A stretch of 64,000 bases of DNA. Source: Lysobacter sp. Root76 (GTDB taxonomy: Bacteria > Pseudomonadota > Gammaproteobacteria > Xanthomonadales > Xanthomonadaceae). Made by a program: the position numbers and the translations under genes. The notes beneath the pieces were generated by a model, which saw only the letters and a list, made by a program, of their open reading frames with translations, was not told the origin of the DNA and did no database searches. The first letter of the stretch is position 1. Every line of letters begins with the position of its first letter. Shown here piece by piece: positions 26,411-35,844 of the stretch. The stretch lies in the NCBI RefSeq assembly GCF_001428685.1, contig NZ_LMIK01000008.1, positions 110,730 to 174,729 on the forward strand, given 5' to 3'.

Positions 26411-27537
26411 CGGCTCGTGCTCTCGGCCGGCGCCTGCGGTGTCGCGGTTTCCTGCGCCTCCTCCAGCACCGCCTTGCCCTCTTCGGGCTGGCCGCGGCTT
26501 TGCTGCGCGCGGTAGCGCTGCAGGTAGGTGCGCACGTTGGCCTGGTGCTGGGCGTAGGTGGCCGCGAACAGGCTGCTGCCGCTGCCGTCGCCGGACGCGA
26601 CGAAGAACAGCGCATCGCCGGGCGCCGGATTGGCCACGGCCTTGAGCGCGCCCGCGCCGGGCATCGCGATCGGCGTCGGCGGCAAGCCGGTGCGGGTGTA
26701 GGTGTTGTAGGGCGTGTCGGTCTGCAGATCGCGCTTGCGGATGTTGCCGTCGTAGCCCGCGCCCAGGCCGTAGATCACGGTCGGGTCGGTTTCCAGCTTC
26801 ATGCCCAGCTTGAGGCGGCGCTCGAACAGGCCGGCGATCTGCGGACGCTCGGAGGCGATGCCGGTTTCCTTCTCGACGATCGAGGCCAGGATCAGCATTT
26901 CCTCGCGGCTCTTGAGCACGCTGTTCTTGTCGCGGCCTTCCCAAGCCGCGTTGAGCGCCTTGTCCATCGCGTCGCAGGCGCGCTTGAGCACGTCCAGGTC
27001 GCTGTCGCCGCCGGTGTAGAGGTAGGTCTCGGGCAGGAAGCGGCCTTCCGGATGCTGGCCCGGCCGGCCCAGCGCCTTCATCAGCGCGGCATCGTCGAGC
27101 TTGGCGGCTTCCTGCTTCAGGCCTTCGGTGCGCGCCAACGCGGCGCGCAGGTCGCGCAGGTTCCAGCCTTCGATCACGGTGAAGCGGTGGCTGACCACGC
27201 GCCCGTCGCGCATCGCCGACAGCAGCTCGCGCGGCGAGGTGCCGGGTTCCAGCGCGTACTCGCCGACCTGCAGGCGGCCGGCGGCGCCGAGCTGCTTGGC
27301 CAGCGCGCGCCATTCCAGAGCATCGCCGCCACGCACGCCGGCTTCGCGCAACTTGCGCAGCACCACCGGCAGCGAATCGCCGCGCTCCACGATCAGACTC
27401 TGCCCGGCCTGCAGCCCGGACAGCGGAGCGTCGGCGAACTGCGTGTAGCGCTGCCACAGCCAGCCGCCGGCGACCGCGGCCGCGAGCACCAGCAGCAGGA
27501 AGAAACCGCCGACACGGCGTTTGGTTTTGCGACTCAC
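26407..27537 (-). CDS. mltG: Endolytic murein transglycosylase MltG
   Basis: The protein is 376 residues from a GTG at 27537 (GTGA overlap with pabC). A membrane anchor at about 10-28 is followed by a LysM-like subdomain and the YceG catalytic domain, with the catalytic Glu in SIVEKETG (about 219-226) and the conserved YNTYTRTGLPPTPIAMPG. It cuts nascent glycan strands and sets their length. The C-terminal 35 residues (Gln/Glu/Pro-rich) are an unstructured extension. Confidence 0.95.
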   Translation of the reverse strand: MSRKTKRRVGGFFLLLVLAAAVAGGWLWQRYTQFADAPLSGLQAGQSLIVERGDSLPVVLRKLREAGVRGGDALEWRALAKQLGAAGRLQVGEYALEPGTSPRELLSAMRDGRVVSHRFTVIEGWNLRDLRAALARTEGLKQEAAKLDDAALMKALGRPGQHPEGRFLPETYLYTGGDSDLDVLKRACDAMDKALNAAWEGRDKNSVLKSREEMLILASIVEKETGIASERPQIAGLFERRLKLGMKLETDPTVIYGLGAGYDGNIRKRDLQTDTPYNTYTRTGLPPTPIAMPGAGALKAVANPAPGDALFFVASGDGSGSSLFAATYAQHQANVRTYLQRYRAQQSRGQPEEGKAVLEEAQETATPQAPAESTSR

Positions 27538-28376
27538 GACACCTCCGAGCCCGGCAGGGCTGCAGATTCGAATGCGGGATGGGTCCGGGCCAGGCGACGC
27601 TGCAGCGCGGCCACCGCAGGATGCGAGGGCCAGACGCGCGCGCCGAGCCGGGCGACCGGCAGGATACCGCGCACGGCATTGCACAGGAAAACCGCGTCCG
27701 CGCTTTCCAGCGCGTCTTGCGACAGGGTCGCGGTTTCCACGGCCTCCTCGGCCAGCAGATTCAGCAATCGCTCCCGGCAGACCCCGGCGACGCCGCAGCG
27801 GTCCACCTTCGGCGTCCACCAGCGCCCATCGCGCAGCACGAACAGGTTGGCCGCGGTCGCGCAGACCACATGGCCGTCGCCGTCGCGCATCAGCCCCTCG
27901 TCGATGCCGGCCTCGTCCCACTCGGCACGCGCCAGCACCTGTTCCAGGCGGTTGCAGTGCTTGAGCCCGGCCAGCGCCGACGGCGCCGCCAGGCGGGTAT
28001 CGCACCAACGCAGGCGCAGACCGGCGACGGGCGGCGGCGCCGGCAGCGGGTGCGTGGACAGCAGCCAGGTCGGCGTCGCATCCGCGGGCGGCGCATAGCC
28101 GCGGCCGCCGGCACCGCGGCTCACGATCAATTTGAGCACCGCGTCGCCGCCGTCGAGCAGGCGTTCGGCTTCCGCGCGCACCTGTTCGGCGCGCGGCAGG
28201 GCCAAATGGAGGCGGGCGGCGCCCCGGTTCAGGCGCTGCCAATGCGCATCCCACCAGGGCAAGGCGCCGCGGTGCGCGCGCAGGGTTTCGAACAGGCCGT
28301 CGCCGTAGGCGTAGCCGCGGTCCAGCGCCGGCAGGGCGTCGACCGCCTGCTCGCCGACGTAGACGCGCACGCTCAT
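27534..28376 (-). CDS. pabC: Aminodeoxychorismate lyase
   Basis: This 280-residue PLP fold-type IV protein has Lys139 as the probable cofactor lysine (LAGLKHCNRLEQ) and a phosphate-site loop, DGHVVCATAANLF. It releases pyruvate from aminodeoxychorismate to give p-aminobenzoate for folate. Its start overlaps the pabB stop (ATGA). Confidence 0.92.
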   Translation of the reverse strand: MSVRVYVGEQAVDALPALDRGYAYGDGLFETLRAHRGALPWWDAHWQRLNRGAARLHLALPRAEQVRAEAERLLDGGDAVLKLIVSRGAGGRGYAPPADATPTWLLSTHPLPAPPPVAGLRLRWCDTRLAAPSALAGLKHCNRLEQVLARAEWDEAGIDEGLMRDGDGHVVCATAANLFVLRDGRWWTPKVDRCGVAGVCRERLLNLLAEEAVETATLSQDALESADAVFLCNAVRGILPVARLGARVWPSHPAVAALQRRLARTHPAFESAALPGSEVS

Positions 28377-29743
28377 CCGGCCACGCCCAGCGCGCGCAGC
28401 ATGCCGCGCGCCTTGGCCCGGGTTTCGTCGAGCTCACGCTGCGGATCGGAGTCAGCGACGATGCCGGCGCCGGTGCGGAAGCGCAGTTCGGCGCCTTCCA
28501 ACTCCGTACTTTCGAGTTCGGCGCTGCGGATCAGGATGTTGAGATCGAGGTCGCCGTCGCGATTGAGCCAGCCCATCGCGCCGGTGTAGACACCGCGGCC
28601 GCCGCCTTCGAGCTCGGCGATGATCTGCATGCAGCGCACCTTGGGGCAGCCGGTGATGGTGCCGCCGGGGAACACCGCGCGGATGATCTCGCCCGGGCTG
28701 GCATCGGTGCGCAAGCGGCCGCGCACGTTGCTGACGATGTGATGGACGTGGGCGTAGCTCTCCACCGTCATCAGTTCGTCGACCTCGACGCTGCCCGGCG
28801 TGCAGACCCGGCCGAGGTCGTTGCGCTCCAGATCGATCAGCATCACGTGCTCGGCGCGTTCCTTGGGATGCCCGACCAGCTCGCGGATGCGCGCGAGATC
28901 GTCGTCGCCGGCCACGCGCGGGCGGGTGCCGGCGATCGGCCGGGTTTCGACCACGTCGCCGCGCACCGACACCAGGCGTTCGGGCGAGGCGCTGACCACG
29001 GCCCAGCCGCGGCCGGCGAACAGGCCGGCGAACGGCGCCGGGTTGTGCTGGCGCAGGCGCTGGAACAAGGCCGCCGGTGCCAGCGGCGCATCGAAACGCG
29101 CGCGCCAGCCGCGCGAAAGGTTGACCTGGAACACGTCGCCAGCGACCAGGTAGTCGAGCACGCGCGCGACCCCGTCGGTGTAGCGCTGCGGCTCGTCTTC
29201 CTCGACCGTCCGCGGCGGCTGCCACTGCGGCAGCGGCGCCAGCGCGGCGGCGCGTGCGACATCCTCGACGATCGCATCGAGCAGGTCCGCGTGGCCGGTC
29301 TCGGCCAGGGCGATGCAGTCGCCGCTGGCGCGGTCGCGCAGCACCGCGGCGGGGCAGCGCAGGGCCAGAGCGACCGGCAGGCCGCCGGGCGCCGGCGGCA
29401 GGCGCAGCACCGGTTCGATCTGGGCCGCGAGTTCGTAGCCGAACAACAGCGCCCAGCCGCCGCGGAAAGGCCAGCGCGGCTCGTCGCGGGCGACGCGCTG
29501 GTCGCGCCACTGCGCGTCCAGTTCGCCGAGGAAGTCGCGGCCGCGTTCTTCGCCGTGGTGATCGCGCACGCGGCCGTCGCCGTCCAGGCGCAGCGATTCG
29601 CCATTGCCGGCCAGCAGCAAATCCCAACGTCCCTGCGCGGTGCCGTCGGCGCTGGACTCCAGCAGCATCGGATAGCGCTCGGGCGCCAGCCGCTGCAGCG
29701 ACAGCAGATCGAAGGGGACGGGCAGCGCGCGGGTCAGCAGCAT
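28373..29743 (-). CDS. pabB: Aminodeoxychorismate synthase component I
   Basis: The protein has 456 residues: an N-terminal anthranilate-synthase-I-like domain and a C-terminal chorismate-binding domain, with RPIAGTRPR, HVMLIDLERNDLGRV, VESYAHVHHIVSNVRG and FPGGTITGCPKVRCMQII. The PIAGT signature separates PabB/TrpE from isochorismate synthases, and pairing with pabC supports PabB. The glutamine amidotransferase partner (pabA) is not in the window. Confidence 0.94.
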   Translation of the reverse strand: MLLTRALPVPFDLLSLQRLAPERYPMLLESSADGTAQGRWDLLLAGNGESLRLDGDGRVRDHHGEERGRDFLGELDAQWRDQRVARDEPRWPFRGGWALLFGYELAAQIEPVLRLPPAPGGLPVALALRCPAAVLRDRASGDCIALAETGHADLLDAIVEDVARAAALAPLPQWQPPRTVEEDEPQRYTDGVARVLDYLVAGDVFQVNLSRGWRARFDAPLAPAALFQRLRQHNPAPFAGLFAGRGWAVVSASPERLVSVRGDVVETRPIAGTRPRVAGDDDLARIRELVGHPKERAEHVMLIDLERNDLGRVCTPGSVEVDELMTVESYAHVHHIVSNVRGRLRTDASPGEIIRAVFPGGTITGCPKVRCMQIIAELEGGGRGVYTGAMGWLNRDGDLDLNILIRSAELESTELEGAELRFRTGAGIVADSDPQRELDETRAKARGMLRALGVAG

Positions 29744-29847
29744 GATGGTGAAACCTTATACCCGCCGGACGCGGTGCGGGCTGGGGGTCGAATCGCGCGC
29801 GGAAGGAATCGACGCGGGCCGCGATGCCTTGCCGGCCGGAAACCGAT

Positions 29848-29868
29848 GGCGGCTTAGGTCGCTCCCAC
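29848..29868 (-). repeat. Degenerate palindromic repeat, family A
   Basis: The sequence ggcggcttaggtcgctcccac is a diverged copy of the element at 24320, in the gap between pabB and fabF. Confidence 0.5.
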
Positions 29869-29943
29869 AGAGGGATTCGGCCCGCGTACGACGATCGGAC
29901 CGGCCGCATCGCGACCGGTCCGCCCTGCCCTGCGCGGTGCGGG

Positions 29944-31182
29944 TCAGATCCGCTTGAACACCAGGGTGCCGTTGGTGCCGCCGAAGCCGAAGCCGTTGGA
30001 GACGGCGACGTCGATCTTCTTCTCGCGCGCCACGTTGGGCACGTAGTCCAGGTCGCAGCCTTCGCCCGGCTGATCCAGGTTGATGGTCGGCGGGATGATG
30101 CCGTGGTGCAGCGCCAGCACCGAGTAGATCGCCTCGGCGCCGCCGGCCGCGCCCAGCAGATGGCCGGTCATCGACTTGGTCGAGCTGACCATGGTCTTGT
30201 AGGCGTAGTCGCCGAGCGCGCGCTTGATCGCCAGGGTTTCGGCGACGTCGCCCAGCGGCGTCGAGGTGCCGTGGGCGTTGAGGTAGGCCACGTCCTCGGG
30301 GTTGATCCTGGCGTCCTTGAGCGCCGCGGTCATGCAGCGCGCCGGGCCTTCGCCGTTCTCGCTGGGCGCGGTCATATGGAAGGCGTCCGAGGTCGCGCCG
30401 AAGCCGGCCAGTTCGCAATAGATGCGCGCGCCGCGCGCCTTGGCGCGTTCGTATTCCTCGAGCACGAGGATGCCGGCACCGTCGCCGAGCACGAAGCCGT
30501 CGCGGTCCTTGTCCCAGGGCCGCGAGGCGCGGGTAGGATCGTCGTTGCGCGTCGACATCGCCTTCATCGAGCAGAAACCGCCGACCGAGGTCTGCGAGGC
30601 GCCGCGCTCGGCGCCGCCGGCGATCATCACGTCGGCGTCGCCGTACTGGATCATGCGCATCGCCATGCCGATGGAATGGTTGGAGGTGGCGCAGGCCGAG
30701 ACGGCGGAGAAATTGGGGCCCTTGATGCCGGTCAGCAGCGAGACCTGGCCGGGCAGCATGTTGATGATGGTGCTGGGCACGTAGAACGGCGAGATCTTGC
30801 GCGGGCCGCCCTCGTAGTACTTGATGGTCTGCTCTTCGATGCCGAGCAGGCCGCCGATGCCCGAGCCGATCAGCGCGCCGATGCGCTCGGCGTTGGACTC
30901 GTCCACGACCAGGCCCGCGTCTTCCATCGCCATCATCGAGGCGGCGACGCCGTAGTGGATGAACTCGTCCATCTTCTTGGCGTCTTTCGGGCCGACCCAC
31001 TTGCCGATGTCGAAGTCGCGGACTTCGCCGGCGATGCGGGTGGTGAAGTTCGACGCGTCGAACCAGGTGATCGGACCGATGCCGGAGCGGCCGTTGACGA
31101 TCCCGTCCCAGTTGCTGGCCAGGTCGTTGCCGAGCGGGGAAACGATGCCGAGGCCGGTAATCACTACGCGACGGTTGGACAT
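29944..31182 (-). CDS. fabF: 3-oxoacyl-ACP synthase II (KAS II)
   Basis: The protein has 412 residues. The thiolase-fold triad is Cys164 (VSACATSNHS), His304 (LNAHGTSTPLGD) and His341 (SMTGHLLGAAG). It elongates acyl-ACP and sets the cis-vaccenate proportion with temperature. A good ribosome site (GGAG) precedes the ATG. A terminator separates it from acpP, so expression may be partly independent. Confidence 0.97.
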   Translation of the reverse strand: MSNRRVVITGLGIVSPLGNDLASNWDGIVNGRSGIGPITWFDASNFTTRIAGEVRDFDIGKWVGPKDAKKMDEFIHYGVAASMMAMEDAGLVVDESNAERIGALIGSGIGGLLGIEEQTIKYYEGGPRKISPFYVPSTIINMLPGQVSLLTGIKGPNFSAVSACATSNHSIGMAMRMIQYGDADVMIAGGAERGASQTSVGGFCSMKAMSTRNDDPTRASRPWDKDRDGFVLGDGAGILVLEEYERAKARGARIYCELAGFGATSDAFHMTAPSENGEGPARCMTAALKDARINPEDVAYLNAHGTSTPLGDVAETLAIKRALGDYAYKTMVSSTKSMTGHLLGAAGGAEAIYSVLALHHGIIPPTINLDQPGEGCDLDYVPNVAREKKIDVAVSNGFGFGGTNGTLVFKRI

Positions 31183-31249
31183 GGAGCACTCCGTACTGTT
31201 GATGCGACTGTTGACGCGGTTTTCGACGCTACGCCGGCGTATCCACCGG

Positions 31250-31281
31250 CCCTAAAAACGCGGGGCCGCAATGCGGCCCCG
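31250..31281 (-). terminator. Intrinsic terminator between acpP and fabF
   Basis: The stem ggggccgca / tgcggcccc is followed on the minus strand by GCGTTTTTA. It lies about 65 bases after the acpP stop and should make acpP abundance exceed that of fabF. Confidence 0.75.
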
Positions 31282-31344
31282 GTATGGTTTTGCCGGCAAC
31301 GCCGACGGTCCGCTGGTACCGGCCGCCGCGCCGCCTTCGTCCGA

Positions 31345-31584
31345 TTACGACTTGACGTGAGCCTTGACGTAATCGATCGCCTGCTGCACCGAGGTGATCT
31401 TCTCGGCCTCTTCGTCCGGGATCTCGCACTCGAACTCTTCTTCGAGGGCCATCACCAGCTCGACGGTGTCGAGCGAATCCGCGCCGAGGTCGTCGACGAA
31501 CGAAGCGTTGTTGGTGACTTCTTCTTCCTTAACGCCAAGCTGTTCGACCACGATCTTCTTGACGCGTTCTTCGATGCTGCTCAT
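31345..31584 (-). CDS. acpP: Acyl carrier protein
   Basis: The protein has 79 residues. The 4'-phosphopantetheine serine is in [21 protein letters not shown] (Ser37), surrounded by the acidic recognition helix. A strong AGGAG ribosome site precedes the ATG at 31584; the upstream read-through to 31677 is not protein-like. It carries all fatty-acid synthesis intermediates. Confidence 0.98.
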   Translation of the reverse strand: MSSIEERVKKIVVEQLGVKEEEVTNNASFVDDLGADSLDTVELVMALEEEFECEIPDEEAEKITSVQQAIDYVKAHVKS

Positions 31585-31701
31585 GAGTTTGTGCTCCTCC
31601 CGTGAGGGGTTTTCGATGGAATAGTCTAATGGAATCGAGGGCGTTCGCGAGCATGCGCGAAACCCCTTTTGGTTCAATCGTTTACGCGTCGCAACGACGG
31701 C

Positions 31702-32448
31702 TCATGGCATGTACATGCCGCCGTTGACGTGCAGGGTCTCGCCGGTGATGTAGGCCGCCGAGGGGCCGGCCAGGAACGCCACCGCGCGGGCGATGTCGGC
31801 CGGTTCGCCGAAACGGCCCAATGCGATCTGGCCGAGCATCGCGTTTTTCGCGTCCTCGGGCAGCGAGCGGGTCATGTCGGTGTCGATGAAGCCGGGCGCG
31901 ACCACATTGACGGTGATGCCGCGGCTGCCGATCTCGCGCGCCATCGACTTGCTGAAGGCGATGATGCCGGCCTTGGCCGCTGCGTAGTTGGCCTGGCCGG
32001 CGTTGCCGGTCACGCCGATCACCGAGGCGATATTGACGATGCGGCCCTTGCGCGCCTTCATCATCGAGCGCATCACCGCCTTGCTGGTGCGGAACACGCT
32101 GGTCAGGTTGGTGTCCAGGATCGCCTGCCAGTCCTCGTCCTTCATCCGCATCAGCAGGTTGTCGCGGGTGATGCCGGCGTTGTTGACCAGGATCGAGATG
32201 GCGCCGATGTCCTTGGCGATCGCGTCGAGCGCCGCTTCGATCGAGGCGGCGTCGGCGACGTCGAGCTTGCGGCCGTGGCCGCCCTGCGCGGCCAGGCGCT
32301 CGCCGATCGCGGCGGCGCCGGCATCGCTGGTCGCGGTGCCGATCACGGTCGCGCCCTGCGCGGCCAGTTCGTCGGCGATGGCGGCGCCGATGCCGCGGCT
32401 GGCGCCGGTGACCAGGGCGATTTCGCCCGCGAGGGGTCCAGTGCTCAT
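31702..32448 (-). CDS. fabG: 3-oxoacyl-ACP reductase
   Basis: This 248-residue short-chain dehydrogenase has TGASRGIG (about 14-21), NNAG, a Ser and the YxxxK in GNAGQANYAAAKAGI (about 147-161), and the FabG C-terminus VAFLAGPSAAYITGETLHVNGGMYMP. It uses NADPH to reduce 3-oxoacyl-ACP. It sits between fabD and acpP in the standard order. Confidence 0.97.
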   Translation of the reverse strand: MSTGPLAGEIALVTGASRGIGAAIADELAAQGATVIGTATSDAGAAAIGERLAAQGGHGRKLDVADAASIEAALDAIAKDIGAISILVNNAGITRDNLLMRMKDEDWQAILDTNLTSVFRTSKAVMRSMMKARKGRIVNIASVIGVTGNAGQANYAAAKAGIIAFSKSMAREIGSRGITVNVVAPGFIDTDMTRSLPEDAKNAMLGQIALGRFGEPADIARAVAFLAGPSAAYITGETLHVNGGMYMP

Positions 32449-32543
32449 GTGTGCTCCGTTTCTACGGTTCGGTTCGGTGCGGCGTCGGCGCGATCATCGC
32501 CCGAAACGGGCGTATCGCGCAGCCGGCCCAACGAGGATAAGGG

Positions 32544-33491
32544 TCAGGCCTGCGGCCAGTCCGCCAGGGCGGCCTCGAAATCGCCGACCGTGCCCAGCGG
32601 GCGCGCGTCCAGCGACTTGTCGATGCGCTTGACCAGGCCGGCCAGGACCTTGCCCGGGCCGCATTCGGCGATGCGGGTGATGCCGCGCGCGGCCAGCGCC
32701 TGCACGCAGCCGGTCCACTGCACCGGCAGGTACAGCTGGCGCACCAGCGCGTCGCGGATCGCGTCGAGGCCGGCATGCGCCTGGGCGTCGACGTTCTGCA
32801 CCACCGGCAGCTTCGGCGCGTGCCAGCTCAGGCCGGCCATCGCTTCGCCGAGGCGGTTGGCGGCGTCGCGCATCAGCGGCGTATGCGAGGGCACGCTGAC
32901 GGCCAGCTTGACCGCCTTGCGCACGCCGCGTTCGGCGAGCTGGACCAGCGCGGCATCGACCGCGGCGGCGTGGCCGCCGATCACGATCTGGCCGGGCGAG
33001 TTGTAATTGGCCGGCACCACCACGTCCTTGCCGGACACGGCGGCGCAGACCTCCTGCACCAGCGCGTCCTCGGCGCCGAGCACCGCGGCCATGGCACCGG
33101 TGCCCGCGGGCGCCGCGTCCTGCATGAACTGGCCGCGCAGACGCACCAGGTGCGCGGCGTCCTTCAGCGACAGGGCGCCGGCCGCGACCAGCGCGGTGTA
33201 CTCGCCCAGGCTGTGACCGGCCAGCAGCGCCGGCTGCGCACCGCCCTGCGCCTGCCACAGGCGCCACACCGCCACGCCCGCGGCCAGCAGCGCCGGCTGG
33301 GTGTATTCGGTGCGGTTGAGCATTTCTTCCGGGCCGGCCTGGCTCAGCGCCCACAGATCGGTGGCCGCGCCGTCGCTGGCCTCGGCGAAGGTCTCGCGGA
33401 TCAGCGGATGCAGTTCGGACAGCTCGGCGAGCATGCCCAGCGATTGCGAGCCCTGTCCGGGAAACACGAAGGCGAGGGAGTCGTGGCTCAT
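32544..33491 (-). CDS. fabD: Malonyl-CoA:ACP transacylase
   Basis: The protein has 315 residues. The active-site Ser94 is in AGHSLGEYTAL and the His in SVPSHTPLM (about 203); PGQGSQ and ECGPGKVL are also conserved. It loads malonyl groups onto ACP. Confidence 0.97.
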   Translation of the reverse strand: MSHDSLAFVFPGQGSQSLGMLAELSELHPLIRETFAEASDGAATDLWALSQAGPEEMLNRTEYTQPALLAAGVAVWRLWQAQGGAQPALLAGHSLGEYTALVAAGALSLKDAAHLVRLRGQFMQDAAPAGTGAMAAVLGAEDALVQEVCAAVSGKDVVVPANYNSPGQIVIGGHAAAVDAALVQLAERGVRKAVKLAVSVPSHTPLMRDAANRLGEAMAGLSWHAPKLPVVQNVDAQAHAGLDAIRDALVRQLYLPVQWTGCVQALAARGITRIAECGPGKVLAGLVKRIDKSLDARPLGTVGDFEAALADWPQA

Positions 33492-33627
33492 CGAGTCGTG
33501 GCGCGAACGCCGGTCCAGTCCGAGTAAGGACCGGCATGATACGAGCGAAACTGCGTCATCGTCTGTACCCGCGCGTATCGTGACGTATTGCGACAGTTCC
33601 CACGATGCGAATCCGGACGCGCAAAAG

Positions 33628-33657
33628 CGAACGCGCCCGACGGTGCGGGCGCGTTCG
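33628..33657 (-). terminator. Intrinsic terminator between fabH and fabD
   Basis: The stem cgaacgcgcccg / cgggcgcgttcg is followed on the minus strand by CTTTTGCG. It lies 27 bases after the fabH stop, so the fab cluster is not one simple transcript. Confidence 0.75.
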
Positions 33658-33683
33658 TTGCGTTCGGCGATGGCCGGCGCGGA

Positions 33684-34679
33684 TCAGTAGCGCAGCAGCG
33701 CCGAACCCCAGGTGAAGCCGCCGCCGAAGGCCTCCAGCAGCACCAGCTGGCCGCGCTGCACGCGGCCGGAGCGCACCGCTTCGTCCAGCGCCAGCGGCAC
33801 CGAGCCCGAAGAGGTGTTGCCGTGCTTGTCGACGGTGACGATCACCCGCTCCATCGGCATGTCCAGGCGCTTGGCCGTGGCTTCGATGATGCGCAGATTG
33901 GCTTGATGCGGGATCAGCCAGTCGATGTCATGACGGTCCAGGCCGTTGGCGTCCAGGGTCTCTTCGACCACCGAATCCAGCGCCTTGACCGCGTGCTTGA
34001 AGACTTCGTTGCCGGTCATCAGCACCTTGACGCCGGCGTTGGGCTCGTCGAGCTTGAAGCCGGCCGAGACGCCGACCGGGTTCCACAGTAGCTCCTTCTT
34101 GCCGCCGTCGGCGTGCAGATGGGTGCTGAGGATGCCGGTTTCGCTGTCGGCCTTGAGCACCACCGCGCCGGCGCCGTCGCCGAACAGCACGCAGGTGCCG
34201 CGGTCGCTCCAGTCGATCATGCGGGTCAGGGTTTCCGCGCCGACCACCAGCACGGTCTTGGCCGCGCCGGACTGGATGAACTTGTCGGCCACGGTCAAGG
34301 CGTAAACGAAGCCCGAACAGGCGGCGTTGACGTCGAACGCGGCGCAGCCGTTGGCACCCAGGCGGTGCTGCAGCAGGCAGGCGGTGGACGGAAAAATCAG
34401 ATCCGGCGTGGTCGTGCCGAGCACGATCAGGTCCAGGTCCTGCGGATCGACGCCGGCGGCTTCGAGCGCGCGCATCGAGGCGTGATACGCCAGATCGCAG
34501 GTGGTTTCGCCTTCGGCGACGACGTGGCGCTCGCGTATGCCGGTACGGGCCGCGATCCACTCGTCGCTGGTGTCGACCATCTTGGCGAGGTCGTCGTTGG
34601 TCAGGATCTTCTCCGGCAGATAGCTGCCGGTGCCCGCGATACGCGAATAGACCCTGTCTTGCTTGCGCTGCTCAGTCAT
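33684..34679 (-). CDS. fabH: 3-oxoacyl-ACP synthase III
   Basis: The protein is 331 residues from the ATG at 34679, which has a GGAG ribosome site five bases upstream; two in-frame GTG codons lie directly before it. The triad is Cys121 ([11 protein letters not shown]), a His near 255 ([11 protein letters not shown]) and an Asn near 285 (KHGNTSSGS). It condenses acetyl-CoA with malonyl-ACP to start chain synthesis. Confidence 0.97.
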   Translation of the reverse strand: MTEQRKQDRVYSRIAGTGSYLPEKILTNDDLAKMVDTSDEWIAARTGIRERHVVAEGETTCDLAYHASMRALEAAGVDPQDLDLIVLGTTTPDLIFPSTACLLQHRLGANGCAAFDVNAACSGFVYALTVADKFIQSGAAKTVLVVGAETLTRMIDWSDRGTCVLFGDGAGAVVLKADSETGILSTHLHADGGKKELLWNPVGVSAGFKLDEPNAGVKVLMTGNEVFKHAVKALDSVVEETLDANGLDRHDIDWLIPHQANLRIIEATAKRLDMPMERVIVTVDKHGNTSSGSVPLALDEAVRSGRVQRGQLVLLEAFGGGFTWGSALLRY

Positions 34680-34858
34680 CACCACTCCGCTGCGGAACCC
34701 TAGTCAGGCCCCTCGGGCCATTCCGCCAGACGCGCTGGCGGCGGAACCCCGCCGTGGCGGCCGCAGGTCCTCGTGCTGTGTGGTTCTAGCAGCGGCCGGA
34801 TCGGCGACGGCCCCGCGCGCCGCCTGAGCGTGCGCGCGGCGCGACGGGCGACCGAAGA

Positions 34859-35053
34859 TTACTCTTCGTCGGCGACCGTGGTCTGGGTGTTGATCACCTT
34901 CTTGCCGCGGTAGTAGCCGTCGGCGGTGACGTGGTGGCGGAGATGGGTTTCGCCGGTGGTCGGGTCGGTGGCCAGCTGCTTGCTGGTCAGCGCGTCGTGG
35001 GCGCGGCGCTGGCCGCGGCGGGACGGGGAAACGCGGGACTTCTGGACAGCCAT
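34859..35053 (-). CDS. rpmF: 50S ribosomal protein L32
   Basis: The protein has 64 residues and starts [20 protein letters not shown]. It is the non-zinc type, with no CxxC pairs. TTGGAG lies upstream of the ATG. It follows the yceD gene with a 137-base gap that contains a 12-bp tandem duplication. Confidence 0.98.
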   Translation of the reverse strand: MAVQKSRVSPSRRGQRRAHDALTSKQLATDPTTGETHLRHHVTADGYYRGKKVINTQTTVADEE

Positions 35054-35113
35054 GGTCTTGCTCCAAGAGAAACTGTGGAAACTGAAACTGTTAGGAACCG
35101 AAAGAGACGGATA

Positions 35114-35137
35114 TTCGGATCAAAATTCGGATCAAAA
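35114..35137. repeat. Perfect 12-bp tandem duplication in the rpmF leader
   Basis: Two exact copies of ttcggatcaaaa lie head to tail 60 bases upstream of rpmF, in an AT-rich patch that also holds repeated gaaactg. This could be an operator or a promoter spacer; nothing more can be said. Confidence 0.7.
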
Positions 35138-35190
35138 GCGGGATTTGCCGGTGGTGCCCGGACGCGTGTTGCGGAGCGCGTCGCGATGGA

Positions 35191-35718
35191 TCAGTTCGAT
35201 TTGTTCTTCAACGTCGACAACGCCGCGAACGGATTGGCGCGTTCCTGTTCGGCCTCGGGGGCCGACCAGTCCTGCTCCATCGCTTCCGTGCCCGGAGCCA
35301 TCGGCACCACCGGAACGGCGAGGATGAGTTCGTCCTCGACCAGCTCGATGGTCCGCAGCTGGCCGTCTTCCGGCATCAGCAGCGGTTCGTAACCCGGCGG
35401 CAGCCCGGCCTCGTCCGCTTCCTCGCGGATCAAGCCCAGGCGCTGCACGATCTGCACCGGCAGCAGGAACCGCTCCAGGCTGCGCTGGCACAGCAGCGGC
35501 AACGCCGTATCGATCTTCAGCTCGACGTAGGGCACCTGCAGCTCGTCGTTGGCGAAATCCAACGAGAACGTCACGTCACCCTCGGTATCGAGCAGACTGT
35601 CCTGCAGCCGCTTGAACGACGACAACGGCACGCGCCCCTCGACGCCGCGCCTTGCGGCTACCAGGCGCCAGGCATCGAGTACTTCGGGCACCCGCCCGGC
35701 TGGCACGTCCGCTGACAT
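35191..35718 (-). CDS. yceD: YceD family protein (DUF177), 23S rRNA accumulation factor
   Basis: The protein has 175 residues; YceD/DUF177 proteins usually have 160-180. It contains the family-like core VTFSLDFANDELQVPYVELKID followed by LPLLCQRSLERFLLPV, and a C-terminal acidic tail (AEQERANPFAALSTLKN). The conserved pairing with rpmF, as in E. coli and plants, links it to ribosomal RNA processing. I took the ATG at 35718. The codon preceding the upstream SNIPRL segment is GTC, not a start, so an earlier start is not supported. Confidence 0.9.
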   Translation of the reverse strand: MSADVPAGRVPEVLDAWRLVAARRGVEGRVPLSSFKRLQDSLLDTEGDVTFSLDFANDELQVPYVELKIDTALPLLCQRSLERFLLPVQIVQRLGLIREEADEAGLPPGYEPLLMPEDGQLRTIELVEDELILAVPVVPMAPGTEAMEQDWSAPEAEQERANPFAALSTLKNKSN

Positions 35719-35844
35719 AAGCCGCGGAATGTTAGAGACCCAACCCCCTGATGTCAAACCGGAAAGCCAGACGGGGCGGGGATTTGCCGCCGGCGGGGCC
35801 GTCGGGTCAGACTCCGGATCTTCCCAGCGTTCAGCCGACCCGCC

